A stretch of DNA of 64,000 bases, taken from NCBI GenBank assembly GCA_934045075.1, contig OW203724.1:6993473-7057472 (forward strand), given 5' to 3'. The stretch comes from Yponomeuta sedellus (lineage: Eukaryota; Arthropoda; Insecta; Lepidoptera; Yponomeutidae). Below, in pieces: positions 11,751 to 22,700 of this stretch; the stretch's first letter is position 1; each line of letters opens with the position of its first letter. Below the pieces are notes generated by a model. That model was not told the origin of the DNA. It ran no database searches and worked only from the letters and a program-made list of their open reading frames with translations. Both the position numbers and the translations under genes were made by a program.

Positions 11751-12183
11751 CTGAAAATTATAGTAAAAATTATAACAATTGGACAGTACATTTTGTCCTA
11801 TAGTTTGAAAATACTGGCGTATATTATCTTAGCTGAAAATTGTTATGAAGATTTGTTCATGTAATATCAAAATACACTTATTCTGCCATCTCCTTGTAAA
11901 ATTTCAGTGCAATATGTCGAAAAATTGAGACAAAATACGACAATTACAAATGCATTGCAAATCCGAACTGAGGTTAGAATATATGGAGTACTGGGTATTG
12001 AAACGCAAAATGTATTCTATCCTCTTGTGATATACAAATACTGACTGCTAAAACATATGATAAATATAATAAATTAGGGCATTACTTACCTTTTTATTGC
12101 GATAAATAACGAAAAACAAGAAAAATCCTTCAGCAAAAACCGGCGCGCTGTCAAACAACTTTTTTTTTATCGACACGTTCACA

Positions 12184-12375
12184 GGTCGTCGATGCGACCG
12201 CAAATTGAATACGTTCAAAAAAATATTTTAAGTGCGTTCCGTAATGATCGGTCGCTTTAGCGACCTTTGCTCATTCATCATGTGTTCGAAAAATAATAGG
12301 GTTCACAATTTACTTTAGAAAGAAGTCGTTGTGAGCGATTTTAGTCATTATGGGTGAGTGGTCGCTATGTAGACC
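12184..12375. repeat. Right subterminal palindromes of the piggyBac element (3 copies)
   Basis: Three GGTC-N8-GACC palindromes at 12184-12199, 12250-12265 (GGTCGCTTTAGCGACC, perfect) and 12360-12375. The arms match the left-end set but the cores differ, so each end has its own variant. Confidence 0.78.
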
Positions 12376-12602
12376 GATGTTTGCTTATGCCCTATAAAGG
12401 GTTAAAAGAACTGAACTATTGTTAAAAAATTAAAACTAAAAAATCGATAAAACTATGTGTTTTATTTGAGTGTGAATAGTTCGTACCTACCACAGCTGAG
12501 GTAAATAATTGCAGTTCAAATTTCATTATCCTATTATCTTCTAAGTCGTCCAAATTCTAAAGAGACTTAATTCATCCTAAGTAATTACGAATCGATTACT
12601 TA

Positions 12603-12955
12603 GGCCTGATTTACATTTGCTTTATTTCCATGCTTTTTTAGCATGCTTTTCATAGATCTAGAATGGAATAGAGGCGCCAAACGCGTACACCCGTAAACCA
12701 TAGCAAATCATACTTTTAGTCTGTGAATAGGTTTTTAAAATCTTTTGGGGTTTACGCGTCAGGCGCGTGTGGTAATAAAGCCCATACTCTCTCTATCTAT
12801 CTCTCTCTCTGAGAAAGGCCTGCACCTTTATTTTATTTTTATTGAAACCCCACAATTTTTCCCTTACGAGTGCACTCTTGACGTCTCTATTCCATTCTAG
12901 ATCTATTAAAAGCATGCTTAAAAAGCATGAAAATAAAGCAAATTTAAATCAGGCC
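12603..12955. mobile_element. Tourist/Harbinger-like MITE (353 bp)
   Basis: Inverted repeats of about 70 bp beginning GGCCTGATTTA at both ends (12603 onward and, reversed, from 12955), containing AGATCTAGAATGGAATAGAG. Flanked by TTA (12600-12602, 12956-12958), the 3-bp target typical of PIF/Harbinger-derived MITEs. The centre is non-coding. Confidence 0.8.
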
Positions 12956-13873
12956 TTAGACACGTTTAAGTAATCGTAAGGAACCGCGAGAGGTTCTTCA
13001 TACATAACACTGGCGCCGCCAACGGAGAAAATTATTTTTTTTACAGATCGATTTTGGAAAAGTGTCAAACTAATGTCTGAAATGTCTCAATCATGTGAAT
13101 AGTGATTTTTAGGACCCACGACCGAGAACCTAGGAGATCAGAGACTTGGGACTAGACAGCCTCTGCCTAAAACGGCCGTTTCGGCGTTAAAGCTAACCCT
13201 ATCCAGTCCTAGGGTTTCTGCCTTACGTCCACGGACTTGGGTTGCAAAAACATATTATTAACATGATTGAGAGATTGGTCAGGTGTTGCAAAAACGATCG
13301 GTAAATGAAGATATGTAGTTTATATCGGTGGCGCTAGTTATCCTCATGGATCCCTTTCAAGAAATTAATAGAAATGTATACATCGGTCAGTATTGTATGA
13401 GCGTGTGGCAGTTTGGTTATTGTCCTTTTGAAAAAACCAAATTTCACATTTCTCAAAATGTCACTTCAATCTGTGAAGGAATTTTTTTCAGCCAGCACGC
13501 TCAGTGAAGCGTCCATTAAATCTAAGCTAGTAATTGTAGGGTCGGTGGACTAAAGCATGTAAGTAATATGAACAACAACATAAAATTGTTGTTCATTGTT
13601 CAAAAAAACAATTGTAGGTATGTTCAATTCATTATTTTATGACAGCTCTCCGTTAATGCAATAAAGATAATGTATTTAGAACACAAAACAGGTTACAGAC
13701 ACAATTAACAAATATTACATACATACTTAGATCAGGTCTAGCCCTAAACTTGTGTTCCTAGCATGCATTAGTCTACTTGTAATTTATGACCTTAACTAAA
13801 ATTTGACTTCTTTTAACACTATAATAAAAACTGTATTTACACGGATTCTGCTCGTTTAATTTTGTATTTTTAA

Positions 13874-13956
13874 AATTTTCCGACGTTTCGGCACTTTTTC
13901 AAGTCTTCCGACATGACACCACGGTACTTGAAAAAGTGCCGAAACGTCGGAAAATT
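13874..13956. repeat. Hairpin element with perfect 31-bp arms
   Basis: Arms 13874-13904 and 13926-13956 are exact reverse complements around a 21-bp loop and contain CCGACGTTTCGGCACTTTTT. It lies within copy 1 of the THAP/YqaJ element and is absent from copy 2, so it is a later insertion or was lost there. A related GAAACGTCGGGAAAT piece lies near 23737. Confidence 0.8.
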
Positions 13957-14342
13957 AAGAATGTTACTAGGTACTTATGCCAAATCGCTTGAAATGCTTG
14001 TCTCAGTAAAGCCTGTATGTATACAAATACACTAGTTTTTGCTGTAGTCAATAGTTTTGATTTTATAGGCATTCAAAATTACGAAAAATATCGAGTCCCG
14101 CTAACAGTCACGTGACCGCTTGTGACGTCATGTCATGATAATGTCATGATGTCACAACGCACCGCGCGGGCTCCTGCCGCGGCCCGCTTAGCAGTGCTGC
14201 AAATTCTACTAATTTATCAGGAGATTTTCTGATTTTAAGCACTGTCTCCTGATCTACTGTTTTCTTTGTAGAATTGAGTAAAATCTCCTGAATTTTCACA
14301 AGTAGCCACTACATTTCTACATAGTCCACCTTTGTTAGGTTA

Positions 14343-14621
14343 TTGAACGAATATAATGAAACGGAACGTTTTCATTCATCGACTCGATATGCGAATATTT
14401 CTTATCTGTGTTGTGCTACGAATGCTATCAAAAGAGGAAAAATATTAGAAAAGAATGTCATAAAGGAAGTCGCGAAGACACATTTTATAAAGATAGTGGA
14501 ATATGGTCTTTTTTTAAAGAATGAGTGGCCTATAATCGGTTACTCGCCTGACGGGCTTACTGATGACTGCGTTATAGAAGTAAAGTTTCCAACCAAGGCA
14601 AACACTTTTATTACGTATTAG
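14343..14621 (+). pseudogene. YqaJ-like exonuclease domain fragment
   Basis: About 92 residues with the motif order of YqaJ/lambda-exonuclease-like PD-(D/E)XK nucleases: a conserved helix Glu in KRGKILEKNV, then GYSPDGL, then IEVKFPTKA, giving Glu, Asp and Glu-x-Lys. There is no good start codon, and the frame stops shortly after the EVK motif, so the C-terminal part is missing. A second copy in the RBM42 intron (about 30830-31050, minus) has a further deletion that removes the helix Glu region. Identity rests on motifs only. Confidence 0.65.
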
Positions 14622-14854
14622 TAAAGGTAAACTAGGCAAAACATATTATGCTCAGATACAAAAACAAATGACCGGAAAAAGAAAATCCCTATTTTGTATT
14701 GCACACGTTGACTTCGAAACCTTAAGGAATCTTGATGTGCAAGTAGTTTATAATAAAAAATATTGTGATGATATTTTTTAAAAATGTGTAAGTAAAGTTT
14801 TGGAAAAATTTTTTTTTTACAAAAATAATAAAATAACATTGTCCTAATGTTTTA

Positions 14855-14992
14855 TTAAAACTCTATAAATATCAATTTTTTTCGCATTTTAACGTCTTCT
14901 GGAACTATAAAAAACAACTTTTCCGGCGAATTAGTAGTTGTATTTTTACATTTAGGCACAACACATGATTTCCTAGTATTTGGATTGGACAT
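14855..14992 (-). pseudogene. THAP zinc-finger N-terminus, truncated (45 aa)
   Basis: Starts MSNPNTRKSCVVPKCKN and continues to MRKK before a stop; CVVPKC is the first Cys pair of a C2CH THAP finger. The Trp region is altered and the downstream C-x2-H and AVPTIF-type parts are missing. It runs towards the YqaJ fragment from the opposite strand. The homologous reading frame in copy 2 is at 30242-30379 (+), also stopping after 45 residues. Confidence 0.7.
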
Positions 14993-15310
14993 TTTAAAAG
15001 TATTTAGGTATAATTTCGACGGCACAGGCGCGCGACTACGAGCGGACTGAGTGAGCCAGGCTGAGCGTGTTGTACGATGACGTCACAGCGTAACCGGCGG
15101 CCCGCGTCTTAGGGTTACAACTTGTTTTACTTCTAAATCGGAAACTAATAGACGTATCGAAGTAATTCTTTCAATATTCGATATTTCGATTAGTATTTTT
15201 TATTTTTGACAGAGAATATGGAGTGCTAATAATCAAAATTAGTTAACATTCTTCATTGTACAAATGTACAATTACAGGAGTAGAATCGGTGTAAATACAG
15301 TTTTTATTAT

Positions 15311-15820
15311 GTCTAGTGCTCGTGTTAACCTTAAAAAATACTATTCTTTTATCACTTTTACTCACTTAGGTTGCTCTGAGAGCGGGACAGCTTTTATAAA
15401 GACGTAATATTTCTAGAAAATATGTGCACATATCTGTTATACGCGACCAGATCATTGTAAGTACGACGCATTTAACAAATGGGTTGTGGAAAGAAGGATT
15501 ATTCCGAAGGTAGGATAATAGATAGATAGAGATCGCTTTGTTGATAATAAAAATGTTACAAGAGTATTTTTGTAATAGGTTTCTTTCACTGCCTCAAAGA
15601 ATTGTGTTTTGAACTTAAGCGCTTCAGTCCGCCGACCCCTAGAAATTACCTCAAGGGGAATCATAAAATGGCACAACCTTGCGCTATAGCGCTCATTAGG
15701 GGAGGACTATGTCCAGCAGTGGACTAATATAGCCTGAAGAAGAGAATCATAAAATATTGAAGAACAAAAGCTTGAACGTGGTTGTGACATGTGCTTTTTC
15801 TAATTGAGAGTAATGGGTCG
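15311..15820. other. Intergenic, nothing identified
   Basis: AT-rich sequence between the THAP/YqaJ element and a decayed foldback element. No coding exon or defined repeat boundary could be supported. Confidence 0.4.
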
Positions 15821-15894
15821 ATGTTAGCCTTGCGGCTAGTCACAATTTGCATCGGCTGCCCAAGCCGAATCGCCAACCCATTTAGTGTGGTAGT

Positions 15895-16680
15895 GGGGAC
15901 GCACGGCCGAAATCGAACGTCTAAATAGCAATTTGGCTAGGCTGCAAGTGACTAAAATAGCAGGCCCCAAAGTTGGGTGCCTGCCGACTTTTGCCGTGCG
16001 GCAATAAGTCACATTCTGCGGGTGACTAAAATCGACCGTGTAATCGATCAGTTGCAGGCAATCGCTCGTCGCATGAGGGTGTTTTTCGCATACGTTATTC
16101 CGATACCGCGATACTACGTACAGATCGTTTGATTATATAACCATGAAAAAAATAATACGGTACAGTTTTACGGCACAGTGAAAGGCATCCATGTTTATGG
16201 AACCCAAGAGAATAATATTTTCTTTTGTTTCTTTTTCTCTTTTTGTTATTCAAGCAATTCTTTCGCAAACATTTCATTCAACTATTTCGATACCGGCACA
16301 CCCATTCTGCTGAACATTTTGAAAGAAAATGACCGAGCCACGGGCTATTTTAGTCACCTGTGTAAATAAGCAAGCGATGCGACTGGAGGAGACGAGTTGA
16401 GAAGCGACTAGTCGCACGGCTAAAATTGACCCGTGTAAATACCCCTTTGCACGAGTCGATAAAAATCGCATTTTGCGTTTTGCTCCTCCTCGGAGGGCAA
16501 ATTGCCCTCTGTAGATTTTAGTCACCAGCAGACTGCGGCGCGTCGCCGCGCGGTAAAGTCGCCTGCTAGTCTACTTTGGGACTTGCGGCTTTAGTCACCT
16601 GCTGTCTAACCAAATTGCCATTTAGACTATCGATTTTCGCCGTGTTGTGGAAGTCGCACGGCTTCAGTCACCGGTGTTAA
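15895..16680. mobile_element. Decayed foldback element downstream of RBM42
   Basis: Two long, diverged inverted arms: about 15895-16005 (GTCTAAATAGCAATTTGG, GTGACTAAAATAGCAGG) and, reversed, about 16540-16670 (GTCTAAATGGCAATTTGG, GGTGACTAAAGCCGC). The motif TTTAGTCACC recurs between them. It begins within about 90 bp of the RBM42 stop codon, so the RBM42 3' UTR probably ends before it or runs into it. Confidence 0.55.
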
Positions 16681-16766
16681 CCCCGCCCACAGATAACATA
16701 ATACTAGCCCCGCCTAACCCAGCCGGGCGGTCAGCCCCCCGCCGCCCGCGTGAGCCCGCCGCGCGG

Positions 16767-19700
16767 TCAGCTCTTGCCGGCCATGAGGAGCGATAGAAGC
16801 GCCGCCTTGTCCTTTTCCTTCTTGCGCACGACGTCGAGCGCGCGGCTGCGCCACGTGCTCTTGCGCAGCTTGATCGGCCGGCTGCCCACGTAGCGACCTG
16901 CCGGCAAGCGACTACTCAGACAAATTGTTTCTGAAATGGCTATTAAGTATAACGCCGCCAATGGATAACATGCACCAAAAAATGTTGTAATACAATCGGT
17001 GATGTCATGTTAAAAGATAAAATTAAATAAACGTAATGTGACCTGTCAAAACTGTCACGTGTCATCCTAGTCGAAAAGTCAACCAAAAAATACAAAAAGT
17101 CACCTTACAAGTCTGACTCATATTATGACGTCACAACTTGAACGTACCGCCTTATTATTTATAAATCGTTTATCAATATTCGAGTTATCTCGTAAAATGC
17201 ATCTACACTCTTTTCAGATTGATTGATTGTTTTTTTGTTTCGTGTGTTCTGCTTTGGTTTTGTTTATTTTCCCTGGCCTTGCATAACATCTATGTGGCGA
17301 TAATAGTAGAGTGTTTACCCAGGGAGCACAAAGTACACCAATGGAGCTTAAAATAGTTAAAACAGTGGTGCTCCCGGGGTAGACAATCTAGTTTTTATCA
17401 CCCTCTGAATGAAAAAATAAGTAAAAACAAGTGCAATTTAAGAATAGAATAGAAATGTTATTATTTGTACCACATGATTGCGTCCGACACAATGTTCTGT
17501 GGAGTTAATAGAATACTTTCATTGTCACTACTTGAAGGCACACTCAGTTTTTATAAAATTTAGTAAAATCCGAAAATATAAGCGTTAGCGCGTCTTTTAT
17601 TTTTCCAAACATTTTTTGTTATCTGGCTTGCGCGCCCTTCACTTATCATACAGCCAGTTACTTGTACACACATAGTTCTAGAATGCTCTATTAGTGATTA
17701 GAACTTTTACGAGAAATATCCCAATTCCAAATTTAAATTAACTTTTTTCTCATTTTGGTCCCCACGAGGACTAAGCTTCATAATACCGAATGAATAGATG
17801 TAATAAAATTTATATATTTATCCAAAGTTGTCTGGAAGAGATCGCTCTTAGCGATACGACCGCCAATTGTATAACCTTACTTAGATTTAAGAAATCATGG
17901 TTATATTATTTTTTCTGGTTGTGCAATAAAGTGTTCTCTATCTATCTATCTATCTGTATTTCTCTTTCTATAATGTGTAAAATGTGTTACCGACAGACTA
18001 ACGGAACAGCCAAGAGCTATAAAGATCATTACCGTCCATGTCCTTCATGGCCTTGATGAAGTCCACCGGCTCCTTGAAGCTGACGAAGCCAAAACCTTTG
18101 CTCTTGTTAGTGCGCTTGTCCCGGATCACCTTGGCTCTCTGGAACGAGCTGTATTTGCTGAACGTGCGTATCTGTGGGAGTAAGACAGTAGTATCAACTG
18201 ACCTAGTTAAAGAAGGCTAGATGACCTCTGTGGCGCAACGGTACCGCGTCTGCCTACCATGCAAGAGGTCCCGGGTTCGAACCCCGGCTGGGGACAACAA
18301 AAAACCCCAGGTATTGGATGTTTACATGTTTGTGATGTCGTTGTTTCCGGTTCCCACGACACAGGGTACCGGAAGCAATGTATGTCAATTCCATCAGTCT
18401 GGTTAGACTGACTGCAGACTGATTGTCTATACAGTGGACTGATGGACCAGACTGACGGATATTCGAATATTTTGATGCTTCATCAGTCTGGCATCAATTC
18501 GAGCTTGATCAAGGTCACGGACTGAACTGAGACGCCAGACTGAACGTGTCAACTCCGTCATAGTGTTCTGGTTAGATTCCGATAAAACTACCTGTCCCAA
18601 ATTTCACCCAAATCGGTCCTGCCGCTATCTGTACGAGATTGCGTGTCAAAAATGCACACATCTAAAGATACAAACTACCACGTTCATACACGGCGATAGA
18701 CCAGACCTCGAAGCATCACAACGTGCCACTCCGTTTTCCACACCTGTTATTTTTTTCACATTGCACGCCAACAGACGCGTGACAAACGAAGTCGCACGTG
18801 GTCATAGTACGGTCGATATCAACCCTTGCATGTCGGTTATGGTAATAAGAATCGTATGAACAGATTCTGTGGCGGTCCGAAGTTCGCAGGGACAGCTAGT
18901 AGATGATGTTAATAATAATAATAATGTGAAATCAATGGTAATATCACAGGGGGATTACCAGCAGTTCGTCAGTGACGTCATTGCCCAGGTCTCCACAGAA
19001 CATGCGGAAGTCATCGTCGGGCCAATCCAGCAGCGTCACGTCCTCCCACACCTGGCCGCCGGCTGTCCGTACCACCTGCCGTCACAATCAACTTGTTAAC
19101 CATTCTTAACTGAATTCCGGAATTATTTGACTTTTGTCCGAAGTGTCCGACAGACCGAACCGAGAGGGGGCGGGTTAGTTCATTACAGGTTACCGCGGGT
19201 ACTGACTGAAAATCAGCGCTGAGGGCTCACTAAGCACAACGCGGAGTCAGCTGTCTTTTCTGGCAATTTAGACACATCACTGGCTAAATCTATATATTTT
19301 TTTGTTTCGTTTATTTCTGTTGTGCTCATATTATGTCAATTATCTGTTTATTTGGATTCTGTGATGGGTCTTCTTGTTGTTATATGTCTTTCTTTCTGTC
19401 TTTCTAGTCTCTAAAATACGTTTTTTTTTCAAAAGTAATTTAAGTACGGCAATGGTTGTTTCCTTGAAACTACTGGTAGTCTAGTAACCAATCGCATTCC
19501 AATCGTACAACCCGCGCAACTTCCTGTTGTGATTATTGTCTGATTAGACTCTTCGGATCACTCAATACGTCTGAGGCGTAAATATACCCACCAAATCCTG
19601 TAGGAATCCTGTCGCTCGCGATAGAATTTGTCAATTAGACGATCGGTATCAGGATTTGGGATGCGTAATATTGGAGCTGGTCAAAAAAAATTTGGATGAT

Positions 19701-22700
19701 TATAACGCCGCAAATGTACGCGGTTTTTAGTCAGAGTCCTATTTGAAATGTTGGAATTTCGTAAGGTCCCGCAATTTTCGCTTTCGAATATCGAATTTAA
19801 TATTAAAAAATATTTTTAAATTACACATTTGTTTACGATTAATTGACTCGGCAATATACTATTTGAATGAATTTCATTCTGCTTGTCGATATGCAAAGTT
19901 AGCAATCGATCAAGTCGAGTTTATGAGAAGAAGCTAACAAAGAAACACCGCATTTACTTAATTTCAAAAAACTTAATGTTAAAAACCTATTTAGAGGCTA
20001 AAAATTTCACCCATGCCGGGATTCGAACCCGCAACCTCTGGCTATCCGTACCAGCGCTCTACCAATTGAGCCAATGGGCGACTCACGGCATCAGTGAAAT
20101 TTCGAACCTCTTTTTTAAAATAGGTTTTTAAATTTGTTCCTTAGCACGGGTTAGTGCATTAAAAATAAAAATAGTGTAACTTAATGTTAATTAAGTTTTT
20201 TGAAAGAGTAAATGCGGTGTATTTACTCTTTCAAAAAACTTAATTAACAGAGTTTTCAATCATGAACTTCTTGAACACAAGACTAGACGTTCGTCCCCGT
20301 TTTAACGCTAGACATCTTTGTCTTCTAAATAATCCTTAAAGTTTTTGGTAGCATTTTTTTAAACGCTTTTTTTTAACTAAAACTTTCGTAAGCACAACAC
20401 ATTGTAGACTTTTTGTCTTTCGAATCGGAGCGAAATCTGGTCGGACTTTTCCGATATAACAACACCCGTAAGTAGATCCGGACAAAAAGTCTACAAAGCG
20501 TTTTTTTTTTTCAATATGCCTTTTTTTTAAACCGCGCCGTAGATATCTATGATGTATCTTGACTAATCTTGTTGATGACCAATAAACAGTGCTTTTTAGC
20601 ATTATTTTGAAAAACCTTAAGACCTGTAATTTACAGCAACAAATTAAGAAATACTAAATGAATTGAATTTAGTTTTATAAGACATTTTATGTTTATCCCT
20701 TTTTTTCTTTAACCTATAAACCTCCCACTGGACGTTGTATTCCTATTATTAACTTCTTCGCTCACTTTCAATCAATCCAGCAATTCACTCGTTCGTTTCA
20801 TGATAACGATAATGACAATCCGCTACTTGACACGTATCAAATTTAACGCGGTAAATGAACATTTCCTATAGTATTTAACGTAAGAAACCGAAATATATTG
20901 ATTTTGCTAAACAAGTAACTACGCAGGATGGCTCCAAAATTTGCAAAGTAATTTTTTTTTCCTCGTTTAATGCGTAACGGCGAAAACGCTATCCGCCATC
21001 TTGAAAGCATCTAAAGTATGTAAACAAACATCTTTCAGCCAGAGCCAGTGGACATTGATTATTATAGGACTTACATCAAAGTGATCTTCACATAAATACA
21101 CCCGAGTTTCAATTGATAAAGAGTCGGGGTCTCTTTTAGCAAGTTTGAGCCAAGTTTTTCGAATGTTAATTTCACTGGGTACACGAATCCACAACTTCCC
21201 GGGGGTCTTTATTGACGTCTTTTTTCATTCTCGAACAATGCAATAATGATAATTGATATATTTTGGATGTAAATTCGATGAAATCATGGTGGAATGGTTG
21301 TTATTTCACTATGCTCAGAGATCACTTACAGAAAATTGAATGTCAAACTTTGTTTACAATTTTTTGAACTTCAAACCAAAGACAAAAATGGCTGACCGCG
21401 TTTTTGGCTGTTTAGGAAAATAAAGTTTTAAAATATATTTTTATGTTGCTTTTAGGTCCTCAAAAAATATACTAAAATATTTTTGGGTCTAATGGAAGAG
21501 TTATTTACCGTTTAAGACTTACTTGAAAAGAGAGTCAAATAGCGGATTTTGCGAAATTTCAGATATATTTTTTCATAAATGTATTGACTTGCAACAGTTA
21601 ACATGGAAGTTTTTTTTATGAAATCCTTTAACGCCTGTGGTCGGCTGCGACGCCTCGAGCCTATGACTTACTTGGCCCACCCAGTTCCACTTTAGCTTGG
21701 CGGCCACAATAGTCACATTCGTCAGCCATGACGACACGACAAATAAAGATGTCCAGGAAGGAGACTAGCCTGGCTTTCCATTCCCCTATCTATCTATCCA
21801 GTTTGTATGTTGTGTTGTAGTAAAGACATATGCTACCTTTTTTCTCTGTTAGTAAATTTCTACAAAGGCGAAAGGTTTTTGGAAAAGGGCAGTGGGCATA
21901 TAAATAAAACAGGTTCGACTTGAGTTTATGGTACAAGGGAACTGCAAGCAGACAGCTGCAATTAACATCGTGCTCACCTTTCTGTTCTTCTTATCCTTCT
22001 TCGCTTTAGGTACGGGGTTCTCATTGATGACGGGCGGTGGCGGCGGCGCGGGCGCGGAGGGCGCGGGCGCGGGCGCCATGAGCGCGGGGGGCGGGGGAGG
22101 TTCCGGCATGGCTTTGGGCGGCGGCGCCGGCGGCGCGTGTTCCCGTTTCTAAGACGAAGAATAATGGCTATTTTCAAGGTAGTTCTTGAATGTGTGGCAT
22201 GTGGATGTATAACTCTGAAGAGACTTCCCTCAAGGAGCAATACCCATAGCAATAGCAATACAAACGTAGGTTGGTTTTTATTTATAACGACATGCCGGAT
22301 GGCAATTAAACTTTTCCAATACGTTTAGAGGACACAAATTGAGTTTTGGACGTGCTTAGAATTGGAAATAAACCTTTTAAACAGAAATTATAGCCCGATA
22401 AGACTTTTCAGAAACTACTTTCGTGGCTATTATTTATTGTGGATAAGTTTATTTCCAATACTAAGCACGATAAAACATCAATTGGTGTCCTCCAAATGTA
22501 TAGGGAAAGTTTCTTTGCGATCCGACATGTTTGTAAATAAAACCCAAACTAAGTTTGTATGGATTGCTCCTTAAGTCGCACTGTAGCTGTATACTAATGA
22601 AAAAGAAGAAAGCCACTGAAATGACGAATTGGGTTAAATGGATTTGCCAGTAAATTAATTCGAAATATAAATAAACAAAACACCGAAATGTTTTAAAGTG

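Larger units (their letters stand above)
9434..12401 (-). mobile_element. piggyBac-like element, complete (2968 bp)
   Basis: Flanked by TTAA on both sides (9430-9433 and 12402-12405), the signature target of piggyBac. Terminal inverted repeats are short and imperfect: CCCTTTAAAGAGCA on the left against CCCTTTATAGGGCA read inward from the right. Inside each end lie three 16-bp palindromic repeats (listed separately). The single intact transposase ORF is on the minus strand. Both ends, the target duplication and an unbroken ORF make this the best candidate for a recently active autonomous transposon in the window. Confidence 0.93.
13823..15308. mobile_element. THAP + YqaJ DNA transposon, internally deleted (copy 1)
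   Basis: Ends are 32-bp inverted repeats with 29 matches (AATAAAAACTGTATTTACAC from the left tip; the same read inward from 15308). AT dinucleotides flank both tips (13821-13822, 15309-15310). Inside are a plus-strand YqaJ-type nuclease fragment and a minus-strand THAP start, facing each other with the middle missing. From memory, ISL2EU elements (PIF/Harbinger relatives) combine a transposase with a YqaJ exonuclease and use AT targets, so ISL2EU is the best guess. A separate hairpin element (13874-13956) sits inside the left end. Confidence 0.65.

Noticed and set aside
17937..17958. CTAT microsatellite in an RBM42 intron (also short runs at 12780 and 21785)
   Set aside because: Short ordinary simple repeats with no structural link to exons.
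19970..20190. Foldback retroposon explained simply as L1-style twin priming
   Set aside because: Twin priming predicts variable inversion breakpoints, whereas four independent insertions share the same inverted end. Kept only as an alternative in the finding.
21928..22258. Gly-rich plus-strand and Arg-rich minus-strand frames
   Set aside because: Both overlap the Pro-rich RBM42 exon 22148-21978 in wrong frames; GC-rich Pro codons create long open shadows.
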